Below the pieces are notes generated by a model. It made no database searches. It worked only from the letters and a program-made list of their open reading frames with translations, and had not been told where the DNA came from. From NCBI GenBank assembly GCA_947088515.1, contig CAMUHA010000185.1, positions 1-6,511 on the forward strand: 6,511 nt of DNA, in the 5' to 3' direction. Below are positions 1 to 6,064 of the stretch, piece by piece (the stretch's first letter is position 1; each line of letters opens with the position of its first letter). Source of the stretch: an uncultured bacterium (GTDB lineage: Bacteria; Bacillota; Clostridia; Lachnospirales; Lachnospiraceae). The position numbers and the translations under genes were made by a program.

Positions 1-421
1 TAAGATATTCAGGCTGTTTTTCATTAAAATATGCCATTGCCATCAGAAAAAGAAACTCAAAAAAAGAAGGATGCCCATACCCTCTTTTGGCTTCCTCTTC
101 CGCCAGTTTCTTAACCTGCATAAAACAGAGCACAAAGGCTTCCTCTGAAATCATTTCATCATCAAAAGAGATTCTCTCCCGCATGCTTTCAAGGTGAGGT
201 GATATAAACATCCCAACATGGCACCCGCCCTTGCGCAAAACAGAGCGTAAATAAGCACAAACGGAACCTTTTCCGTTTGTGCCTGCTATATGAATTATCT
301 TACTTTTTATTCCACTGCCGGTAATTTTCTCCAACAGTCTTTCTGTATCTGCAGGAGAATGCTTTCCCGCAAACTTTGGAATTGAAAGAATATATTCTTC
401 CGCCTCTTTATAAGCTTTCAT
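1..421 (-). CDS. folC: Folylpolyglutamate synthase / dihydrofolate synthase (FolC), N-terminal part
   Basis: FolC is a cytoplasmic Mur-ligase-family enzyme that uses ATP to add glutamate to folates (and, in bifunctional forms, to dihydropteroate), which keeps the cofactor in the cell. The visible 140 residues carry the ATP-binding P-loop AGTNGKGS at residues 46-53, followed by the family signature FISPHL at 72-77 and the ERISF segment at 82-86. The family is usually about 420-450 residues, so roughly the last two thirds lie beyond base 1; the frame stays open to the window edge and there is no sign of damage. The ATG at 421-419 is preceded by a GGGGG ribosome-binding tract at 434-430, eight bases away. 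It lies 104 bases after fapA on the same strand and may be read together with it, although a hairpin sits between them. Whether it is mono- or bifunctional cannot be judged from this part. Confidence 0.95.
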   Translation of the reverse strand, partial: MKAYKEAEEYILSIPKFAGKHSPADTERLLEKITGSGIKSKIIHIAGTNGKGSVCAYLRSVLRKGGCHVGMFISPHLESMRERISFDDEMISEEAFVLCFMQVKKLAEEEAKRGYGHPSFFEFLFLMAMAYFNEKQPEYL

Positions 422-471
422 AAATTATACCCCCGTATATCGCAGACAACGCCTGCAAGACCGCCAATAGA

Positions 472-497
472 AAGTTTGGAAGAAAACTTCCAAACTT
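472..497 (-). terminator. Perfect 11-bp inverted repeat, possible weak terminator after fapA
   Basis: Two perfect 11-base arms (472-482 and 487-497) flank a four-base loop, 28 bases after the fapA stop codon and 50 bases before the folC start. Read on the minus strand the stem is followed by TCTATT, a broken and short U-tract, and the stem is AT-rich. It may therefore be a weak or partial terminator, an mRNA processing or stabilising hairpin, or a palindromic protein-binding site ahead of folC. On the plus strand no U-tract follows. The structure is seen directly; its role is inference. Confidence 0.45.
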
Positions 498-525
498 ATA
501 CTTTGACTATTCATTTCCTGCCATG

Positions 526-2106
526 TTAAGATGCCGAAAATGCTAAAACACTGCTTTCTATCATTCCATTTTGCTGGAAATATTTCATAAAACAGGTGCT
601 GTGTTCAATGGGCATCTGTACCTGGGCCATACCGATTACCGTTCCCCGGTAAATGTTCCCGCTTATACAGATTTCAGAAGACTGGCCTTTTGTAATTAAT
701 GCCTCCATTGCCTTGCGTTCTCTTGAACTTTCCCCTAATTCCCTTTTCATGGATGCAATCTTTGTCTCAAGAGTCTTACACCTGTCTTCCATTAATTCAG
801 AAATTTTTCCTGTCTTTTTCTTGGAATAAATTACGCCAAGCTCTTCCGCCATTTCTTTTATCTCATCTGAAAGCGCAACTTCTGTTACCTTGGCGCTTTG
901 ATGTTTGGTATATATTTCCTTCTCACAGCCTACATGGACAACTGTGCGGACTTCGGCAGGATTTCCCACCTCCGTAGCTGTTATTCCCATCAGTGCATGG
1001 GTATATCCGCCAATAATCGCTCCCTTTTTCCCGGTAAGCACCACTTCAGCGTCAGTGGAAATTCTGGAATTTAATATAGTATTTGCCTGTACGTTTCCGC
1101 CAGCCACCACAACAGTATGTTCAATAAAATCCGCAAAAACTGTACCCCTTGCTGATACTTTCGCCTTCTGCGCCCCCTGAATGCCGCGGCTTAAAATAAT
1201 ATCGCCTCCTGCAAAGAGATTAACGGCCTCCACAGTACCTTTTATTTCAATATTCCTGCCGGCACGGACCACCACGCCTGACTCTACATTTCCGTTAATT
1301 ACAATGTCTCCAAAGAACTCCACTCTTCCGGTTATAAGAGTCACATCCCCATTAATTTCATGGAGGGCCTGGATATCTATTTTTCCATTTTTAAGCTCAA
1401 TTTTACCATCTTTCATGGCAACATAAATATCCGGGTCTGCATCATTGGAAATTGCCTGGCTGCTGCGTATAGGCGGAATATCTTTCACCCGGTTTGTGGG
1501 CAGAACCTTTCCCCGTACATCATATCCCTCCTGGCCCTCCTGGGCATGATGATAAATGGCAACAACATCGCCCTTGCGCACATTCTGCAGGGAACTCATA
1601 TTGGTGTAGTCCACCCTGCCGTTTTCCATAACTTTGGGCGCCTTACGCTGTTCTGTATCAAATTTATACTCAAAATAACCGTCCTGTCCGTCAATGGCAG
1701 GCTGTCCCTGGGCCACCACAATTTCCCTCTCGTATACCTTTTTCTTAATCATGGCTGCCAGATTAGACCGGTGATAACCGTTTGTCACTCCATTTTTAAC
1801 CAAAAAATCCTTCAGTTCCTCCATGGTATAATTGTCTTTTCCCCTGGAAGGCGATGTCAGATAAAGCCACGCACTCATGCCATCATTTGAAATCTTTACA
1901 TAAGAACCATTTTCATCAATTGTAAGAGGGCTTATATCAACCTCTTCTGCCATATCACTTAAGATCTGGCTTTCCGGCAGCGGCTCTGCCGCCGTCATAT
2001 TATCAAATATATCCCCGTCACTTGATCCTGTAAGCGCCTCAATTTCCTTGCGAAGCTCGACCAGCTCTTCTTCAGATAAAAAACCTTCATTTTCATTCTC
2101 GTTCAT
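526..2106 (-). CDS. fapA: FapA (DUF342) family protein
   Basis: This 526-residue protein belongs to the FapA/DUF342 family, annotated as flagellar assembly protein A after work in Vibrio; in most Firmicutes the role is unknown. Residues 1-60 are acidic and probably flexible. Residues about 60-245 match the FapA N-terminal domain, including the run GQPAIDGQDGYFEY at 134-147. Residues about 250-395 form a glycine-spaced parallel beta-solenoid, with repeated turns such as GDIVINGNVESG (266-277), AGRNIEIKGTVEA (282-294) and AGGDIILSRGI (299-309). A charged, probably coiled-coil stretch covers about 410-472, followed by a short beta-rich tail. There is no signal peptide or membrane helix, so it should be cytoplasmic. 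The length is normal and the frame intact. The ATG is supported by AGGAGG at 2120-2115, with further G residues, 8 to 13 bases upstream. It lies between valS and folC and no flagellar gene is visible, so the flagellar name should be read as a family label only. Confidence 0.9.
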   Translation of the reverse strand: MNENENEGFLSEEELVELRKEIEALTGSSDGDIFDNMTAAEPLPESQILSDMAEEVDISPLTIDENGSYVKISNDGMSAWLYLTSPSRGKDNYTMEELKDFLVKNGVTNGYHRSNLAAMIKKKVYEREIVVAQGQPAIDGQDGYFEYKFDTEQRKAPKVMENGRVDYTNMSSLQNVRKGDVVAIYHHAQEGQEGYDVRGKVLPTNRVKDIPPIRSSQAISNDADPDIYVAMKDGKIELKNGKIDIQALHEINGDVTLITGRVEFFGDIVINGNVESGVVVRAGRNIEIKGTVEAVNLFAGGDIILSRGIQGAQKAKVSARGTVFADFIEHTVVVAGGNVQANTILNSRISTDAEVVLTGKKGAIIGGYTHALMGITATEVGNPAEVRTVVHVGCEKEIYTKHQSAKVTEVALSDEIKEMAEELGVIYSKKKTGKISELMEDRCKTLETKIASMKRELGESSRERKAMEALITKGQSSEICISGNIYRGTVIGMAQVQMPIEHSTCFMKYFQQNGMIESSVLAFSAS

Positions 2107-2142
2107 TTTATCCCCCTCCTTTCCTACATAAACAAATACTGC

Positions 2143-2178
2143 AAAACAGGTTCAGAAGATCACTCCCCTGAACCTATT
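2143..2178 (-). terminator. Rho-independent terminator downstream of valS
   Basis: On the minus strand the arms AGGTTCAG (2175-2168) and CTGAACCT (2155-2148) form an 8-bp perfect stem, extended by a G-U and two A-U pairs to 11 bp, around a 12-base loop. A GTTTT run (2147-2143) follows. It begins about 7 bases after the valS stop codon. The U-tract is short, so some read-through into fapA is plausible, and I see no convincing separate fapA promoter in the remaining 36 bases. Confidence 0.7.
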
Positions 2179-2184
2179 GTAACA

Positions 2185-4869
2185 CTAACCACGTAGTTGT
2201 TGCAAACGTATCTTGACCTGTTTCATCATTTGAGTGTATTTTTCCAGCTTTTCTTTTTCTTCCACGATTTTTGCTTCTGGCGCTTTTGATAAAAACCGTT
2301 CATTGCTGAGCAGACCGTTTACCCTCTCAAGTTCTCCCAAAAGGCGTTTTTCCTCTTTCTCAAGACGTATAATCTCCTGCTTTGTGTCAACTAGTTCCGC
2401 AAATGGAATATAAAGAGTGGCTCCGGCAATCACCACAGAGACTGCATCTTTGTCAATTCCTGCTTTGTCTTTTTGGATTTCAGTCTCTGATGCGTATGCA
2501 AGGGACTGGAAAAACAGCCTGCCCTCTGTGAATGCTGATAAAATCTCTTCCTGTTCACTTACCACAAATACCTTTGCTTTTCTGCTGGGAGGAACATTCA
2601 TTTCTGAACGAATATTGCGGATACCTCTCACCGCTTCTTTTATAATTTCAATTTCCTTTTCTTCTTTTTCAAAATTCCATTTATCATTGTAAACTGGCCA
2701 GGAGGAAACCATAATTGATTCTTCTGCCGACTGCAAAGTGCAGAATATCTCCTCTGTAACAAATGGCATATAAGGATGAAGAAGCTTTAGCCCGTCAATC
2801 AGCACGCTCTTTAAAGTCCACAAAGCTGCCTTTTGACTGTCCCCATCATCTGAATTATAAAGCCTGGGTTTCACCATTTCAATATACCAGTCACAGAATT
2901 CATCCCATATAAAATCGTATATCTTGGAAACTGCAACGCCAAGCTCAAAGCTTTCCATATTATCAGTTACTTCCCTCACCAGCCTGTTTCGCTTTGATAG
3001 AATCCATTTATCCACTGGCTCTAAGGAAAGCTCCCCAAAATCCACATTTGCTATGCTTTCTGCCAGCTTTTCATCTCCTGCCATATTCATCATGATAAAC
3101 CGGGAAGCATTCCATACTTTATTGGCAAAATTTCTACTTGCCTCCACCCTCTCATAATAAAAACGCATGTCATTTCCGGGGGCATTGCCTGTAATCAGGG
3201 TAAGCCGCAGGGCATCCGCTCCATAATGGTCAATGATTTCAAGAGGGTCAATGCCATTTCCAAGGGATTTGCTCATTTTTCTGCCCTGGGAATCCCTCAC
3301 AAGGCCATGAAACAGCACTGTTTTGAAAGGCTTTTGTCCCATGTGTTCAAAGCCTGAAAAAATCATTCTTATTACCCAGAAGAAAATTATATCATATCCT
3401 GTCACCAGCACATCTGTGGGATAAAAGTATTTAAGGTCCTCTGTCTGATTTGGCCATCCTAAGGTTGAAAAAGGCCACAAGGCAGAAGAAAACCATGTAT
3501 CCAGCGTATCCGCATCCTGGGTAAATTGCGTATGCCCGCACTCCGGGCAGCTGGAGGGCGCATTGGCTCTTACCTGGATTTTTCCGCACTTATTGCAGGT
3601 GTAAGCCGGTATCCTGTGTCCCCACCAAAGCTGTCTTGAAATACACCAGTCCCTGATATTGTCCGTCCAGTTAAAATATATTTTTTCCATGCGGGGGGGA
3701 ATCAGCCGGATATCCCCATTTTTCACCGCTTCCACTGCAGGCTTAATCAGTTCGTTCATTTTAACAAACCATTGCTGCTTTATCATTGGCTCAATGGTAG
3801 TCTTACACCTGTCATGGGTTCCCACATTATGGGAGTAGTCTTCAATGCGGACCAAAAGCCCCATTTCCTTTAGTTCTTCCACAATAGCTTCTCTTGCCGC
3901 ATAGCGGTCCATACCGCAGTATTTACCGCCGTTTTCATTGATGGTGGCATCATCATTTAATATGTCGATTTCCGGCAGATTGTGCCTTTTACCCACTTCA
4001 AAATCATTGGGGTCATGGGCAGGCGTTATTTTCACCACACCGGTACCAAATTCCATATCCACATAGGCATCTGCAACCACAGGAATTTCCCGGTTTACAA
4101 TTGGAAGCATCAACCTCTTTCCTATAATATCTTTATACCGTTTATCCTCCGGGTTAACAGCCACTGCAGTATCCCCCAGCATGGTTTCCGGTCTTGTGGT
4201 GGCAAATTCCACAAAACGGGTGACGCTTACGCTTCCATCCTCTTCAATCAGCGGATATTTAATATGCCAGAAATGCCCGGCCTGCTCCGCATATTCCACC
4301 TCTGCATCAGAAATAGAAGTGTTACATACCGGACACCAGTTGATAATGCGGTTTCCTTTGTATATCCAGCCCTTTTCATACATCCGGCAAAATACTTCTG
4401 TAACTGCCTTGTTGCAGCCTTCATCCATGGTAAAGCGCTCTCTGTCCCAGTCACAGGAAGAACCAAGTTTTTTCAGCTGACTGATAATCCGTCCGCCGTA
4501 TTCTTTTTTCCATTCCCATGCCCGTTTTAAGAACCCATCCCGTCCAAGGTCTTCCTTCTCTATTCCTTCTTCCTTCAGCTTTTCTATAATCTTAACTTCT
4601 GTGGCAATGCTTGCATGGTCTGTACCAGGCTGCCAGAGCGTATTGTATCCCTGCATTCTTTTAAAGCGGATTAGAATATCCTGCATTGTGTTGTCCAGCG
4701 CATGCCCCATATGAAGCTGTCCTGTAATATTGGGGGGAGGAATTACAATAGTAAACGGCGTTTTCGCATGATCCACTTCGGCATGGAAATATTTTTTATC
4801 CAACCATTTCTGATAAAGTCTATCCTCAATCCCTTTAGGGTCATAGGTCTTTGCAAGTTCTTTGCTCAT
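2185..4869 (-). CDS. valS: Valine--tRNA ligase (valyl-tRNA synthetase)
   Basis: ValRS is a class Ia cytoplasmic synthetase that joins valine to tRNA-Val and hydrolyses mischarged threonine. At 894 residues it is full length. The Rossmann-fold signature PPNITGQLHMGHAL spans 45-58 with the HIGH-type motif HMGH at 53-56, followed by GTDHASIATE at 82-91. The CP1 editing domain shows TTRPETMLGDTAVAVNP at 224-240 and THDRC at 351-355. Cysteine pairs C179/C182 and C425/C428 with C441/C444 suggest structural zinc sites. DWCISRQLWWGHRIP (407-421) is the usual ValRS segment, and KMSKS lies at 531-535. The anticodon-binding domain follows from about 620, with a charged C-terminal coiled coil (about 828-892) typical of ValRS. 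The ATG is supported by GGAGG at 4880-4876, six bases away. The gene starts 36 bases after a small membrane-protein gene with which it probably shares the promoter at 5227-5199. No T-box leader is visible, unlike many Firmicute valS genes. Confidence 0.99.
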   Translation of the reverse strand: MSKELAKTYDPKGIEDRLYQKWLDKKYFHAEVDHAKTPFTIVIPPPNITGQLHMGHALDNTMQDILIRFKRMQGYNTLWQPGTDHASIATEVKIIEKLKEEGIEKEDLGRDGFLKRAWEWKKEYGGRIISQLKKLGSSCDWDRERFTMDEGCNKAVTEVFCRMYEKGWIYKGNRIINWCPVCNTSISDAEVEYAEQAGHFWHIKYPLIEEDGSVSVTRFVEFATTRPETMLGDTAVAVNPEDKRYKDIIGKRLMLPIVNREIPVVADAYVDMEFGTGVVKITPAHDPNDFEVGKRHNLPEIDILNDDATINENGGKYCGMDRYAAREAIVEELKEMGLLVRIEDYSHNVGTHDRCKTTIEPMIKQQWFVKMNELIKPAVEAVKNGDIRLIPPRMEKIYFNWTDNIRDWCISRQLWWGHRIPAYTCNKCGKIQVRANAPSSCPECGHTQFTQDADTLDTWFSSALWPFSTLGWPNQTEDLKYFYPTDVLVTGYDIIFFWVIRMIFSGFEHMGQKPFKTVLFHGLVRDSQGRKMSKSLGNGIDPLEIIDHYGADALRLTLITGNAPGNDMRFYYERVEASRNFANKVWNASRFIMMNMAGDEKLAESIANVDFGELSLEPVDKWILSKRNRLVREVTDNMESFELGVAVSKIYDFIWDEFCDWYIEMVKPRLYNSDDGDSQKAALWTLKSVLIDGLKLLHPYMPFVTEEIFCTLQSAEESIMVSSWPVYNDKWNFEKEEKEIEIIKEAVRGIRNIRSEMNVPPSRKAKVFVVSEQEEILSAFTEGRLFFQSLAYASETEIQKDKAGIDKDAVSVVIAGATLYIPFAELVDTKQEIIRLEKEEKRLLGELERVNGLLSNERFLSKAPEAKIVEEKEKLEKYTQMMKQVKIRLQQLRG

Positions 4870-4905
4870 GGTAATCCTCCATTCTTATAAAGCTGCCTGT
4901 AAAAT

Positions 4906-5160
4906 TTATTTTTCACACCCTTTTTCTTCCAAGGCATTTTCTTTTTGATTTACGCTGCCATGGGATGAATACTTTTTAAATAGTACTACAGAGAAAACAG
5001 TAAGCGCAATACCAAATACAGCAAAAATAACGGTAAAAATCATCATTAACGCATAATCCTCCCCGCCATGCTCCATTCTCGCCCCAAACATTTTATAGGC
5101 AAGACTAAATAAATAGACTGCCGCCATCAGATAAATGGCCGCTCTCCCCTTTTCTCTCAT
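4906..5160 (-). CDS. Small two-helix membrane protein of unknown function, upstream of valS
   Basis: I do not recognise this 84-residue protein. It has a basic N-terminus (MREKGR), a first hydrophobic segment at about 7-22, a short polar loop with an acidic patch (about residues 28-36), a second long hydrophobic segment at about 37-61, then KK and a polar, charged tail ending in GCEK. This suggests a small integral membrane protein, with both ends probably on the cytoplasmic side by the positive-inside rule. It has a clear ribosome-binding site and a good promoter 39 bases upstream, which argues that it is real. A GTG at 5163 directly precedes the chosen ATG; the ATG is preferred because AAGGAG is then seven bases away rather than four. 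No terminator separates it from valS, so cotranscription is likely. Nothing in the sequence links it to tRNA charging, and function is not proposed. Confidence 0.8.
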   Translation of the reverse strand: MREKGRAAIYLMAAVYLFSLAYKMFGARMEHGGEDYALMMIFTVIFAVFGIALTVFSVVLFKKYSSHGSVNQKENALEEKGCEK

Positions 5161-5167
5161 CACTTTT

Positions 5168-5173
5168 CTCCTT
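5168..5173 (-). promoter_or_regulatory. Ribosome-binding site that decides the start of the small membrane protein
   Basis: AAGGAG on the minus strand lies seven bases before ATG 5160-5158 but only four before the adjacent GTG 5163-5161. The spacing favours the ATG, giving 84 rather than 85 residues. Confidence 0.7.
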
Positions 5174-5180
5174 ATTTCCC

Positions 5181-5197
5181 GACAGGCGTCTCCTGTC
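5181..5197 (-). promoter_or_regulatory. Short hairpin at the predicted transcript start of the valS unit
   Basis: GACAGG (5197-5192) and CCTGTC (5186-5181) pair perfectly around a five-base loop. The arm nearest the promoter covers the predicted start site (about 5192), so the mRNA could begin with or just within this stem. It may stabilise the 5' end, or the inverted repeat may be a DNA operator. There is no U-tract after it, so it is not a terminator. Confidence 0.4.
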
Positions 5198-5198
5198 T

Positions 5199-5227
5199 AT
5201 TATACCCCGTAACCTGTACAGAAGCAA
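5199..5227 (-). promoter_or_regulatory. Sigma-A type promoter for the small membrane protein and valS
   Basis: On the minus strand a perfect -10 box TATAAT (5204-5199) lies 17 bases from a partial -35 box TTGCTT (5227-5222). The predicted start is near 5192, giving a leader of only about 32 bases before the ATG at 5160. The spacer holds the 8-base palindrome CTGTACAG (5221-5214). Confidence 0.7.
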
Positions 5228-5246
5228 TCGTATTTTTTAGATAAAC

Positions 5247-5278
5247 CAGAATGTATTCTGTTGCGGTCTGCCACAGAA
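5247..5278 (-). other. Two overlapping, mutually exclusive small hairpins after the InlB-repeat gene
   Basis: On the minus strand TTCTGT (5278-5273) can pair with ACAGAA (5261-5256). The CAGAA part of that second arm (5260-5256) can instead pair with TTCTG (5251-5247) through a four-base loop. The second hairpin is followed by GTTTATCT, a poor U-tract. This is the only candidate terminator for the InlB-repeat gene ending at 5289, and it is weak; the alternative pairing may be chance. Confidence 0.25.
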
Positions 5279-5288
5279 GCGTAAAATA

Positions 5289-5903
5289 CTATTGTCCCCA
5301 CCTTGCTGTCAGCATATGCTCTCCACTTGTTGTAACTATGGTATTTTCATCAATCATTATTCCACCGTATTCCCACCCCAGAAATTCATATCCTTCTTTT
5401 TCCGGGACAGGCAGCCGACTGCCATAAGCTTCGCCAAAGATAACATAAACTTCCCCTGCCTCTTCCCCCTGTTCAATCTTTCCCCCATTTAAGTCAAGCT
5501 TTACTCTGATTTGCGCTGGTTCCCATAGGGCATACAAGGTGACATCCTCCACCACCTCATCTTCTTCAAAATCCCATTCTTCTGCCAGAAATATATCCTT
5601 TGAAGTCATCCATCCCCTAAAGTCATAGCCTGCTTTAAACGGGCATTCCGGTTCTGTCGCCTTTTCCCCATATCTTCGTTTCTGCTCCATTACCTGACTG
5701 CCCCCACCTGTGTCAAAGGTAACATAAAATCCGCCATTCAAAGTAAAAAGAACAGTAAGTACAATTACCGTTACAACAGCTCCAATAATCAGGCCATCCA
5801 AAACCCGGATAGGAACATCCTTACTGCCATAAACGCCTCTTCCAAACCATCTTTTCCCTGAAATGTTATTTGTCTCTTTATTTATTTCTTTCTTCTCTTC
5901 CAT
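5289..5903 (-). CDS. Membrane-anchored protein with two InlB-type B repeats
   Basis: This 204-residue protein appears to be a type II membrane protein. A basic cytoplasmic N-terminus (K17, R18, R22, K28, R33) precedes a single hydrophobic helix at about 38-55, and the rest should face outside. The exterior consists almost entirely of two divergent Listeria-Bacteroides (InlB B-type, beta-grasp) repeats. Repeat 1, at about 60-128, has VTFDTGGG, then GYDFRGW (92-98) and YALW (124-127). Repeat 2, at about 133-203, has LDLNGG (136-141), GYEFLGW (171-177) and ARW (200-202). The GY-F-GW and final AxW positions are the family hallmarks. There is no LPXTG sortase signal and no leucine-rich repeat. These repeats are known from adhesins and other surface proteins, but repeat-only proteins like this have no established role, so binding to a host or cell-wall partner is only inference. 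The ATG has no strong Shine-Dalgarno site (only GGGA further upstream), yet no better in-frame start is seen. It is not obviously in an operon with either neighbour. Confidence 0.85.
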   Translation of the reverse strand: MEEKKEINKETNNISGKRWFGRGVYGSKDVPIRVLDGLIIGAVVTVIVLTVLFTLNGGFYVTFDTGGGSQVMEQKRRYGEKATEPECPFKAGYDFRGWMTSKDIFLAEEWDFEEDEVVEDVTLYALWEPAQIRVKLDLNGGKIEQGEEAGEVYVIFGEAYGSRLPVPEKEGYEFLGWEYGGIMIDENTIVTTSGEHMLTARWGQ

Positions 5904-6013
5904 ATTTACTGTTTCCCAAATTACTATTTTCCAACTACCATTCCCTGTTGTTTATTTTATTATTACTTTTTCTATCTGGTCCCGGAAAGTTCTATACACC
6001 CCAGCCCCATACG

Positions 6014-6050
6014 AATAAAAAGAGGATAAGTTAAAATCCAACCTATCCCC
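6014..6050 (-). terminator. Strong rho-independent terminator after mglC
   Basis: On the minus strand GGGGATAGGTT (6050-6040) pairs with AACTTATCCTC (6032-6022) in an 11-bp stem with two G-U pairs and a seven-base loop, followed at once by TTTTTATT (6021-6014). It starts 14 bases after the mglC stop codon and marks the end of the sugar-transport operon. Confidence 0.9.
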
Positions 6051-6064
6051 TGAATATCATTTGC

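Noticed and set aside
424..429. TATAAT on the minus strand just before folC, as a -10 box
   Set aside because: It ends two bases before the ATG, so the start site would fall inside the coding region, and no -35 box lies at the right spacing.
418..498. Open tail in the fapA frame that ends with TGA overlapping the folC ATG (ATGA), reading like a plausible protein end (IGGLAGVVCDIRGYNL)
   Set aside because: It has no ATG, GTG or TTG start with a ribosome-binding site and is cut off from fapA by three in-frame stops (the fapA TAA and two more), so there is no gene to support; it could at most be a decayed remnant.
425..514. A 29-codon open frame on the minus strand between fapA and folC, starting ATG at 514 with AGGA nearby
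   Set aside because: The AGGA is only about one base from the ATG, far too close for a normal ribosome-binding site; the frame overlaps the 11-bp hairpin and the peptide resembles nothing I know. Chance is the simplest explanation.
4248..4466. A 72-residue minus-strand open frame and several plus-strand open frames of 60-180 codons across fapA and valS
   Set aside because: They lie fully inside fapA, valS or the InlB-repeat gene in other frames, have no family features, and the host genes are intact with clear motifs; they are shadows.
5904..6013. Possible promoter for the InlB-repeat gene (for example TTTCCG, 17 bases, TAATAA)
   Set aside because: The -35 match is poor and the region is AT-rich, so such matches are expected by chance. 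A promoter must exist after the mglC terminator, but I cannot place it.
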